From an uncultured delta proteobacterium (lineage in GTDB: Bacteria; Myxococcota_A; Polyangia; Polyangiales; Polyangiaceae), in contig CAITIQ010000506.1 of NCBI GenBank assembly GCA_903892415.1, forward strand, positions 1 through 64,000: a stretch of DNA of 64,000 nucleotides, written 5' to 3'. Below, piece after piece: positions 7,704-14,821 of the stretch. Position 1 is the stretch's first letter, and each line of letters opens with the position of its first letter. The notes beneath the pieces are model-generated. The model saw nothing but the letters and a program-made list of their open reading frames with translations, did not search any database and was not told the DNA's origin. A program made the translations under genes and the position numbers.

Positions 7704-8596
7704 TGGCAAGCAGGCGAAGCCAGCTCTTGGTCGCTCTCAGCCTTGTGGTCGGGCTACGCGCCGAGGCCCAGGGCGAGGCACGCGAGGAGCAAGCCGCTCG
7801 CCTCTATGATGCTGGTGTGGCTGCACACGATCGCGGCGATTTCGCCGCCGCAGCTCGCTCCTTCGCCGAGGCCGATCAACTGCTACCCAACGATGTGACG
7901 TTGGAGACAGCGCTGCGCGAGGCTTTGCGCGCCGATCAGCCGGTGCTCGGGATGCGCCTTCACGCTCGCGCGCGCCGCGCGCTTTCGCCTGCGCCAAGCC
8001 TGCGTGCCGCCATGTCCGAGGTGCTCGCCAACTTCGGCGAGCGAGTCTCGTGGCTACGCGTTGATTGCGACGACTGCGAGGCCCAGCTCGGCGAAGAGAC
8101 GCTGGAACTAGCGAAAGACACGCCGGTGGAACCAGGCCCGCAAACGCTGCTGCTCTCGATTGGAGTTACGCGTGAGCGCGTCGAAATCAACCTGCAACCT
8201 GGGGAGCACAAGCGCGTACGTCCTGGCGATAATGCGGCCCCGGGCCCCACGCCACCCACCAACGAAGGGCCTTCCTCCGGCTTGCACCCCGCGTGGCTGA
8301 CCATCGGCATCGTGCCCACCGTGGTGTTCGGCGCTGCCGCGCTGGGCTCCTTCATTCAGGCTTCATCGCTCGAAGGCCAACTCGCCGACAAACGCGCTCT
8401 CAATCAGCTCGACGGCGCCGAGGAGATCAAGCGCGACGGTGAAAGCGCCGAAGTGCGTATCTACGCCTTTACCGCGTTGACCGCGGTCAGCGCGATCGTC
8501 ACAGGCGCGTTGGCGATCTGGGCGGTGGATTGGTCCGGTGGCTCCGCTCAGGTGGGCGTCTCGCTCAATGGCGCTACGGCGAAGATAGCCTTCTAA
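7703..8596 (+). CDS. secreted/membrane protein with TPR-like N-terminus and two TM segments
   Basis: 297 aa; GTG start overlapping the kinase stop by one base. Signal peptide about 1-22 (ending LRAEAQ), then a TPR-like helical pair (AARLYDAGVAAHDRGDFAAA), a beta-rich part resembling PEGA-type modules (WLRVDCDDC, VEPGPQTLLLSI), then two hydrophobic segments (about 196-218 and 252-276) separated by a roughly 35-residue charged stretch, and a short beta tail ending in Phe. The same TM/charged/TM/beta-tail plan recurs in the proteins at 12521 and 50884. Function unknown; operon position suggests it works with the kinase at the envelope. Confidence 0.8.
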   Translation: MASRRSQLLVALSLVVGLRAEAQGEAREEQAARLYDAGVAAHDRGDFAAAARSFAEADQLLPNDVTLETALREALRADQPVLGMRLHARARRALSPAPSLRAAMSEVLANFGERVSWLRVDCDDCEAQLGEETLELAKDTPVEPGPQTLLLSIGVTRERVEINLQPGEHKRVRPGDNAAPGPTPPTNEGPSSGLHPAWLTIGIVPTVVFGAAALGSFIQASSLEGQLADKRALNQLDGAEEIKRDGESAEVRIYAFTALTAVSAIVTGALAIWAVDWSGGSAQVGVSLNGATAKIAF

Positions 8597-8627
8597 AATT
8601 AGTTGGCTATTGCGAGGGCGCTAACCG

Positions 8628-10178
8628 TTATTCGCAGATCGACGCGTCGCCGTCGAGCGTGAGCTTGGAGCAGCCAACTCCGTCCGAACCGTCCAGACCG
8701 CCAACGGGCGCTTGGCCGGGTAGACCAGCGGTTCCGGGCTGCAGAAACGACGCCTGCTCAAAGACCGACGACGAGGGACTCAACAGGATGGCGCTTGAAA
8801 GTCCACCCGGGCCGCCAGCTCCGGCACCACCGTCTCCGCCTTTTCCACCAAAACCACCGGCACATGCGATCGCGGTACCGCTCGGGGGCCCTGGAAAGCC
8901 ACCTGGACCGCCCGCTCCGCCCGGTTGGCCGAAGCTCCCTTTGCCGCCTAGACCTCCTGTGCCGCCCGCGATCTCGCTTTGAACCAAGTCGAGCAGGGAG
9001 GACCCCAAGAGCACGATGCCAAAGGACCCGCCACCACCGTCCCCCGAAAAGCCACCAACTCCCGCACAACCGCCGGCACCACCCCCGCCGCCGCCAGGTC
9101 CTCGCAGCGCCGAAACACAGCCCTTTGCGCCACCACCGCCGCCACCACCGCCACCCGGTTGGCCTCCGCCGCCAGCGGCATCGAGGCCACTTGGCGCAAG
9201 GTACCCCATATTGCTCAAGGTACCCCAATGCGACAGCACTGGCCCGCTGGGGCCAACCCCTCCGGACCCACCGGGCTGACCGCTGGTGCAGGCACCACTC
9301 GTTTGCCCCAACCCACCGGTGCCACCGAGTACGCCCGCGCCGCCCAGCCCGTTGGAGCCGGTCATTGCAGTGCCGCCGTTTCCGCCGTAACCGCCTGCGG
9401 AGCTGCCGCACTGACTGGCTCCTCCGAAGCCGGGGACAGACTGCGAGCTGCAATTGTTCTGCCCAGATGAGCCGGCTTCTCCAGGCACCGCTGGAACGTC
9501 CACAGAAAGCCCGCTCGCTCCCGCCGCTCCTTGGCCGGCTATCACCTGCGAGTTGAGCAAGGTGAGCGAGCCACCAAACACCTGGATGCCAACGGAGCTC
9601 GCCGAAGGCGTGACAGCATCGACGGCGTAAACAGCAACGCCTTGCAGGCTGACGTTGCCACTGACGGTCAACACCGGCAGATCTGGAACTCCTGTAAAGG
9701 TTGCACGCGGCAGCGACTCATCGAGCAGCCAAGTGCCGCACTCGAGTTGGGCAAAGATTGAAACGTTGGGCGGCAACTGAAGGCTTCCCGGCTCGGTCGC
9801 CAACCCGTCACATATGTAGATGTTCGTTTCGCCGTTCTGCGCGAGCGCGAGCGCCTGATCGAGCGAGGTAGGCGAATCAATCGTTCCCGAGCCATCGCGA
9901 CCCGAAGCAACGAAAATACCGCACTCGGCTCCGATCGCCGCGTCGGGTGTTGGAACGCAGCTAACGGGGATACCGCCTCCCTCTCCACCCATGCCCGCGG
10001 CCCCGCCCATACCCGCGATCCCGCCCATGCCTGCGATCCCGCCGGCGCCGCCAACGCCCCCGCTTCCAGCTGCACCGGCCTGTCCCCCCGCACCGCTAAG
10101 CAGCCCCTCGGTATCAAAGACCAAGGAACAACCACTGCCAGCGAGTAGCAGTACCGTAACAAAGCCGAGCGCTCTCAT
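8628..10178 (-). CDS. PGRS-like Gly-rich lipoprotein
   Basis: 516 aa with a lipoprotein signal (VLLLAGSGC) and two long Gly-rich stretches, about residues 30-75 and 230-460. Between them is a segment beginning CGIFVASGRDGSGTIDSPTS, with repeated hydrophobic turns (LTVSGNVSLQGVAVYAV, GSLTLLNSQV), typical of right-handed beta-helix surface proteins. Cysteines near the C-terminus (GVGCSKL, DASICE) may form a disulphide. Likely surface-exposed; function unknown. The opposite strand shows long Pro/Arg-rich open frames that are only the mirror of the Gly-rich codons. It converges with the operon ending at 8596. Confidence 0.8.
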   Translation of the reverse strand: MRALGFVTVLLLAGSGCSLVFDTEGLLSGAGGQAGAAGSGGVGGAGGIAGMGGIAGMGGAAGMGGEGGGIPVSCVPTPDAAIGAECGIFVASGRDGSGTIDSPTSLDQALALAQNGETNIYICDGLATEPGSLQLPPNVSIFAQLECGTWLLDESLPRATFTGVPDLPVLTVSGNVSLQGVAVYAVDAVTPSASSVGIQVFGGSLTLLNSQVIAGQGAAGASGLSVDVPAVPGEAGSSGQNNCSSQSVPGFGGASQCGSSAGGYGGNGGTAMTGSNGLGGAGVLGGTGGLGQTSGACTSGQPGGSGGVGPSGPVLSHWGTLSNMGYLAPSGLDAAGGGGQPGGGGGGGGGAKGCVSALRGPGGGGGGAGGCAGVGGFSGDGGGGSFGIVLLGSSLLDLVQSEIAGGTGGLGGKGSFGQPGGAGGPGGFPGPPSGTAIACAGGFGGKGGDGGAGAGGPGGLSSAILLSPSSSVFEQASFLQPGTAGLPGQAPVGGLDGSDGVGCSKLTLDGDASICE

Positions 10179-10235
10179 TGGTTCGAGCCTAGAGCAAAGC
10201 TCAGAACCAAAACAGTGGGGCTTCCCGGGCGGGCT

Positions 10236-11978
10236 TCAGATGAACTGACCGACGTCGACCACCGACTCGGCGCGCTTGGCCTCCTCACGCTGCCCGTCCT
10301 CCGGGAGCGGGAACCAACGCAGGCCCTCGAACTCGGTGGCAGGCTTGCTGCGATCGTACTCGCGCGCGCGGTGCGACCCGCGTTCGAGAATCTGGCGGCC
10401 GGACTCGAGGTGCCGCTCGAGCGAGGCCTCGGGCTCGCGCGAATGGGAGGAACGGTGTTCGAGCTTGCCCGCCCGATAGCTGATGTCCACGAGCCGCATC
10501 GGCGGCTCACGGTTGCCCTCGACGTGCCGCCACAACCCGGTGCGCGGCTCGAAGTTGTAGTCGGGCAAGAGCCGATGGCCGTACTGAGCAACGAGATGAA
10601 CGGCCTCGAGGATGAATTGAAAGGAGGCCTCGGAGATGAAGTAGTTGAAGTTCACCCGCACCCAGCCCGGCTTCACTCCCTCGCAACCGCGCATGATCTG
10701 CTGCTCGAACTCTTTGGAGCGCGCCAGATCGATCCCGAGCAAGCGGTGGCCGTAAGGGCCTGCGCAAGAGCAGCCGCTGCGAGCCTGAATCCCGAAAAGA
10801 TCGTTGAGCAGCGCCGCGACGAAGTTGTGGTGCAACATGCGGGTGCCGTGCCGCACCACGAAGGAGACGATCGAGAGCCGCCAAGAATCTCGGTTGCCCA
10901 AGATCTGCAAGTTGGGGTTCTTCTCCCAACTCTCGATCGCTCGCACGATGAAGTCGTGTTCGCGCTCGCGAATGACCTCGGTGCCCACCGCCTCTTTCAG
11001 CTGAAACACGAGGCCCGCGCGGATCGACTCGATGATGGCCGGCGTTCCTCCCTCTTCGCGATGCTCGGGGTCCTCGAGGTAGCGATGCTCCTTGGGGTTG
11101 ACGTACGCCACCGTGCCGCCGCCCGGTTGAGCCGGCACCTGATTGCGAAAGAGCTTCCGCTTCGCGATCAGCACGCCGGGCGTCCCGGGGCCGCCGATGA
11201 ACTTGTGCGGCGATAGGAAGACAGCGTCCTTGTAGATGAGGTGCCCGTCCGGCAGATCATCCTTCATGTTCATCTCGATCTTCACGTACGGGCCCGCGGC
11301 GGCGAAGTCCCAGAAGGAGAGCGCTCCGTGCCGATGCAGCAGCGCCGAGACCGCGCGCGTATTCGTGCCGATGCCGGTCACGTTGGAGGCCGCCGAGAAG
11401 CTACCAATCTTGAGCGGCCGCGAGGCATAGCGCAGTAGCTCGGCCTCGAGCTCGGCCAGATCGATCTTCCCGTCGGGCGCTTCGTCGATCGTCACCACAT
11501 CGGCGATCGTTTCGCGCCAGGTGACCTCGTTGGAGTGATGTTCGTACGGCCCGATGAACACCACCGGTCGCTCGTCCTCCGGGATGCGATCCAACAGGTG
11601 GTAGCGCCGTGAGAGCTCGGCCGGCAGCCGCAAGTTCATCACGTCGATCAGCTTGTTGATCGCGCCGGTCGCGCCCGAGCCGGCGAAGATCACCACATCG
11701 CGCTCATCTGCGCCTACCGCCTCGCGAATGATCCTGCGCGCATCATCGCGATAACGCGTCGTTTGCAGGCCGGTGCCGGAGGACTCGGTGTGCGTATTCG
11801 CGTAGAGCGGCATCACCTCTTCACGGATGAACTCCTCGATGAAGCTGAGGGATCGGCCGGAGGCTGTGTAGTCCGCGTAGGTGACGCGGCGCCGACCGTA
11901 CGGACCAACGATGGCTTGATCCTCCCCGATGATGCTTGCGCGGATGTACTCGATGAGTGATTCCGCCCGGTCTTTCAT
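10236..11978 (-). CDS. class V aminotransferase / cysteine-desulfurase-like PLP enzyme with C-terminal extension
   Basis: 580 aa. Class V fold: FAGSGATGAINKL (99-111) for phosphate binding, EHHSN (146-150), the Asp in FWDFAA (224), the PLP lysine in SPHKF (259), and a SGCSCAGPYG loop (Cys403/405) where SufS/CsdA carry the catalytic cysteine. Together these suggest cysteine desulfurase or a related C-S lyase. It is well over the usual 400 residues; the last 100 or so (after DYNFEPRTGLWRHVEG) are charged, Arg/Glu-rich and not recognised. No suf or isc genes are adjacent, so the sulphur acceptor is unknown. The UPF0262-like gene ends up upstream of it and ends only 18 bp away from its start. Confidence 0.82.
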   Translation of the reverse strand: MKDRAESLIEYIRASIIGEDQAIVGPYGRRRVTYADYTASGRSLSFIEEFIREEVMPLYANTHTESSGTGLQTTRYRDDARRIIREAVGADERDVVIFAGSGATGAINKLIDVMNLRLPAELSRRYHLLDRIPEDERPVVFIGPYEHHSNEVTWRETIADVVTIDEAPDGKIDLAELEAELLRYASRPLKIGSFSAASNVTGIGTNTRAVSALLHRHGALSFWDFAAAGPYVKIEMNMKDDLPDGHLIYKDAVFLSPHKFIGGPGTPGVLIAKRKLFRNQVPAQPGGGTVAYVNPKEHRYLEDPEHREEGGTPAIIESIRAGLVFQLKEAVGTEVIREREHDFIVRAIESWEKNPNLQILGNRDSWRLSIVSFVVRHGTRMLHHNFVAALLNDLFGIQARSGCSCAGPYGHRLLGIDLARSKEFEQQIMRGCEGVKPGWVRVNFNYFISEASFQFILEAVHLVAQYGHRLLPDYNFEPRTGLWRHVEGNREPPMRLVDISYRAGKLEHRSSHSREPEASLERHLESGRQILERGSHRAREYDRSKPATEFEGLRWFPLPEDGQREEAKRAESVVDVGQFI

Positions 11979-11996
11979 GCCTGCATCGTACAGGCC

Positions 11997-12470
11997 TCAG
12001 AGGTGCCGGTGGGCCATTCGTTTCTTGGTCGTGTCTGCGCTGAGCGCGACCAAGAGACTGAACAGCCGGCGACGATGCTCGTGATCGGCGTTGAGGCTGG
12101 GCAAGAGTTCGGACAGCAGATTGGCCGCTGCGTCGTGCACCACCCGCTTGGCCATATCGAGCACCTCGGCGCGCTGCATCGGTAAGTAGTCGTCGTCCAG
12201 CATCTCGATCACCGCCAGGTACTCTTTGAGCTGGGGGCTCAGCCGCTGACGGTCGATTCGGTGCTCCTCGGTGCTGCCGCTGGCCCGCAAAATAAAGGCG
12301 TCTTCCTCCGCATGAAGCAGCAGCTCGTCGGCTGCGATCTCGGGGAAGAAGCGGTCATCCACTGGGCGATCTGCGCACAGATCCCGCGCTAAAACTTCCC
12401 ACTCGCGCCTGCGAGCCTCGTGGGCGCGCTCGGCCACGCGCGGATCGACTCGAATCAACTGGGTCGCCAT
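11997..12470 (-). CDS. UPF0262-like protein
   Basis: 157 aa from the ATG at 12470 (MATQLIRVD); an ATG at 12488 would add six residues. Resembles UPF0262, short proteins best known from Alphaproteobacteria: a basic N-terminal half, LSPQLKEYLAVIEMLDDDY in the middle, a conserved-looking EVLDMAKRVVHDAAANLLSELL helix and the RRLFSLLVAL C-terminus. The family has no established function. The match is from memory of the pattern, so moderate confidence. It lies just upstream of the PLP enzyme on the same strand (18 bp apart). Confidence 0.6.
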   Translation of the reverse strand: MATQLIRVDPRVAERAHEARRREWEVLARDLCADRPVDDRFFPEIAADELLLHAEEDAFILRASGSTEEHRIDRQRLSPQLKEYLAVIEMLDDDYLPMQRAEVLDMAKRVVHDAAANLLSELLPSLNADHEHRRRLFSLLVALSADTTKKRMAHRHL

Positions 12471-12520
12471 GCGCGAAGTAGAGCACACGCTCTGGCCTTC
12501 CGAGCGTTGGAGCGCGCTGG

Positions 12521-13147
12521 CTAGAACTTCACTTGGAGCGCGGCTGAGCTCGTCGTGACGGTGAACGAGACGGCTGGAGCCGGATCATCCGGGGTTGCAC
12601 CGACGATCAAGAGCGGAAGGCCAGCGAGCAAGAAAGCGCCCCCGGAGATCAACGCGATGGTGCCACCGACCTTCTGATTCACCTCCCCCTGACAGGCTGC
12701 GATATCCGCGTCCGATGGGATGGAGGCGGCAGAGTCAGCAGCCGTCTCCGCAGCCGAGGCGGCCTCCGCGGCAGCGAGCAAGGCGTCACAAGCCGCTGTA
12801 TCTTGACCGAAAAAGTACCCACCCGCAGCGAGCCCGCCGACGCCGACGAGACTCATGAAGCTGCCAAACACGATCAGGCCTGGGCTCTGCGGCCCGCCCG
12901 AGACCGGCGCCGGCGGCATCTCCACCACCGGCACGTTGGCCCAAGGCGGCGGTGGCTGCGCAACGGGGGCTTGGTAGTAGCCGGTTCCAACCGGCAAGCC
13001 GCTGTTGGGATCGATCACTTGCGCCGCGTAATTCGGGTTGGCGGAGCCGAAGGACCCCTGAGTGCCTGCCTCCTGCGCACTCAACTCACGGGTGCCGAGC
13101 AGAGTGACTGCGACTGCGACTGCGACGATCGAGGCTTGAACACGCAT
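12521..13147 (-). CDS. secreted protein with two TM segments, unknown function
   Basis: 208 aa. Signal peptide about 1-24 (AVAVAVTLLGTRELSAQ), a Pro-rich region (APVAQPPPPWANVPVVEMPP), a hydrophobic segment (GLIVFGSFMSLVGVGGLAAGGYFF, about 88-111), an Ala/Glu/Ser/Asp-rich stretch of about 45 residues bounded by two cysteines, a second hydrophobic segment (GGTIALISGGAFLLAGLPLLIVGA) and a short beta tail ending LQVKF. This is the same plan as the proteins at 7703 and 50884, but here no kinase is next door. No family recognised. Confidence 0.72.
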   Translation of the reverse strand: MRVQASIVAVAVAVTLLGTRELSAQEAGTQGSFGSANPNYAAQVIDPNSGLPVGTGYYQAPVAQPPPPWANVPVVEMPPAPVSGGPQSPGLIVFGSFMSLVGVGGLAAGGYFFGQDTAACDALLAAAEAASAAETAADSAASIPSDADIAACQGEVNQKVGGTIALISGGAFLLAGLPLLIVGATPDDPAPAVSFTVTTSSAALQVKF

Positions 13148-13399
13148 GGTGGATTGCTCTGCGAAATCAGTGCCAGATTATTGACGCCCTTGTTGCGTTC
13201 AGATTGCTGATCTTCGTTGCAGCGGTGCTGAAGAAATTCAGCGAGATACGGGCCCCTGGATCGTGAAGGATGGACACCCACAGCTTCGGGTTGAGACTGG
13301 TTTGCAATCTCAGCTTGAGAATGGGACGAAAATCTGTCTCAGATCCGATCAGTCGCTCATGGGTCGCCTGCAATGTGCCGCTTGTATGCGAGAGACGGT
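13148..13399. other. intergenic region between divergent genes
   Basis: About 250 bp separate the secreted-protein gene (minus) from the MCP-hairpin gene (plus). Short inverted repeat GCTGAA-GAAA-TTCAGC at 13227-13242. Somewhat lower GC than its surroundings, as expected for promoters. No gene, RNA or convincing -35/-10 pair recognised. Confidence 0.4.
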
Positions 13400-14077
13400 A
13401 TGACTGCGCAAGCGACAGACTCGATTGAGGAGACCCTGCGCGACGCGTTGCGCATTCGCAAGTCAGTGGCGGACCTCGAGCGGTATTCGGGAGCAGTAGC
13501 GCTGTTGGCACTCAACGCGAAGATCTCGGCGGCGAAGCTCGGTATTCGTGGGCGGCCTTTCAAGGCGCTCACCCACGAGATCACCAAGACCTCTTTCAAC
13601 CTCAACGCAATCGGCGATCAGATTCGCGAGCTGACGCACCGGCTTACTTGCATCATGGCGAAGTCGCTACAGCTCGCGCACCGCAGCCGCGTCATGGGCG
13701 AGGCTGCTGCTCTTTGCGGCCCCAACTCCAGCGCCAGAGCCCCCCTCGCGCACGCCCATGAGCAAAGCCAACTGGAGCTCCGCGCCGAGAACGCTCGCTA
13801 CCCAAAGATGCTCCGCGAGCTCCGTATGGTCGCTGAGGAGCTCGCGAATGCGCTGCGCATCCTGGAGTACGTCAAGACCGGCCTGCTCGTGGAGAGCTCT
13901 CATCTAGCTCGCAACCACATTCACAACCCGTTCCTGTACCTTGCAACGGAGCTGGACGAGGCAACGGCGCGCATCCGACAAATCACCGAAAGCGTCGTCG
14001 GGTCTTGCAGAATCAAACCGACCCAACTGGGTGCTCCCAACCGTTCGATCGGAGCCCAGCAGCATGCTGTCGCGTGA
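13400..14077 (+). CDS. soluble MCP-hairpin-like signalling protein
   Basis: 225 aa from ATG 13400, preceded by GAGAG; an ATG at 13373 would add nine residues. From residue 35, LLALNAKISAAK followed by GIRGRPFKALTHEI is clearly related to the hairpin tip of methyl-accepting chemotaxis proteins ([20 protein letters not shown]), the part that contacts CheA/CheW. No TM segment and no known ligand-binding domain; most of the rest is alpha-helical (RYPKMLRELRMVAEELANALRIL). It overlaps the di-iron-protein gene by 14 bp, so the two are translationally coupled. Probably a cytoplasmic sensor or scaffold using that protein as input module. Several tip positions differ from consensus, so CheA coupling is not certain. 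Confidence 0.75.
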   Translation: MTAQATDSIEETLRDALRIRKSVADLERYSGAVALLALNAKISAAKLGIRGRPFKALTHEITKTSFNLNAIGDQIRELTHRLTCIMAKSLQLAHRSRVMGEAAALCGPNSSARAPLAHAHEQSQLELRAENARYPKMLRELRMVAEELANALRILEYVKTGLLVESSHLARNHIHNPFLYLATELDEATARIRQITESVVGSCRIKPTQLGAPNRSIGAQQHAVA

Positions 14078-14804
14078 ACTTTACGCCGATGATTCGGTCA
14101 AATGGGTGGTGTTCGGCCGGGACCCGGCCAAGCCCGAGTCGGTGATCGATACCAACGAATATCTGATCGTCTCGGGAGACAGCGCCGTCCTACTCGACCC
14201 GGGCGGAACCGAGATCTTCCCCGAGGTGGTCAGCGCCGTGAGCGACGTCGTCGCGATCGACAAGATCAAGATCATCTTCGGGTCGCACCAAGACCCGGAC
14301 ATCCTTTCGTCGCTCTCGCTTTGGCTCAACTTGGTGCCGGAGGTGAAGGTGTACGTGCCCTGGGTGTGGACGGGCTTCATCACCCACTTCGGTTGCAGCG
14401 CCGAACAGCTGGTCGGCGTACCCGACGCGGGTTGCTCGATCGAGCTATCGCCAAATCATCGGCTCGAGCTGGTCCCAGCGCACTACTTGCACTCTTCGGG
14501 CAACCTTCACCTTTACGATCCGCGCGCCAAGATCCTGTTCTCGGGTGATGTCGGCGCAGGGCTCTTGCCGGCCAATGAGACCGCCTTGTTCGTCGAGGAC
14601 TTCCCACGGCACACGCGCTTCATGGAGACCTTCCATCGACGCTGGATGCCGTCGGACCGCGCTCGCGACGTTTGGCTCGAGCGGGTGCGCAAGCTCGATA
14701 TCAACCTGCTCTGTCCACAACACGGCTCGATCTTTCGGCGGCCGGACGTACCGCGTTTCTTCGACTGGTTCGGCGGGCTGAAGCTGGGCTCGGCCTTGGC
14801 GTGA
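14064..14804 (+). CDS. metallo-beta-lactamase-fold di-iron protein (ODP/FDP-like oxygen sensor candidate)
   Basis: 246 aa from ATG 14064, inside the end of the preceding gene. MBL fold with the flavodiiron-type ligand set: His75-x-Asp77-x-Asp79 (SHQDPD), His140 in PAHYLHS, Asp161 in FSGDVGAG and His220 in CPQHGS. Spacing matches flavodiiron proteins, except that residue 80 is Ile where those have a second His and 77 is Asp rather than Glu. There is no flavodoxin domain. This matches the stand-alone oxygen-binding di-iron proteins (ODP) described as chemotaxis oxygen sensors in Treponema denticola. Coupling to the MCP-hairpin gene supports a sensory rather than enzymatic role. A hydrolase function cannot be excluded. 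Confidence 0.82.
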   Translation: MLSRELYADDSVKWVVFGRDPAKPESVIDTNEYLIVSGDSAVLLDPGGTEIFPEVVSAVSDVVAIDKIKIIFGSHQDPDILSSLSLWLNLVPEVKVYVPWVWTGFITHFGCSAEQLVGVPDAGCSIELSPNHRLELVPAHYLHSSGNLHLYDPRAKILFSGDVGAGLLPANETALFVEDFPRHTRFMETFHRRWMPSDRARDVWLERVRKLDINLLCPQHGSIFRRPDVPRFFDWFGGLKLGSALA

Positions 14805-14821
14805 CGAGCGCCTCGTGCGGC

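Noticed and set aside
8795-9556. Long Pro/Arg/His-rich open frames opposite the PGRS-like lipoprotein
   Set aside because: They are the antisense of Gly-rich codons; no start signals or motifs.
10170-10200. tRNA-like T-loop GGTTCGAGCC
   Set aside because: No matching acceptor, D or anticodon arms around it; a chance match in a short spacer.
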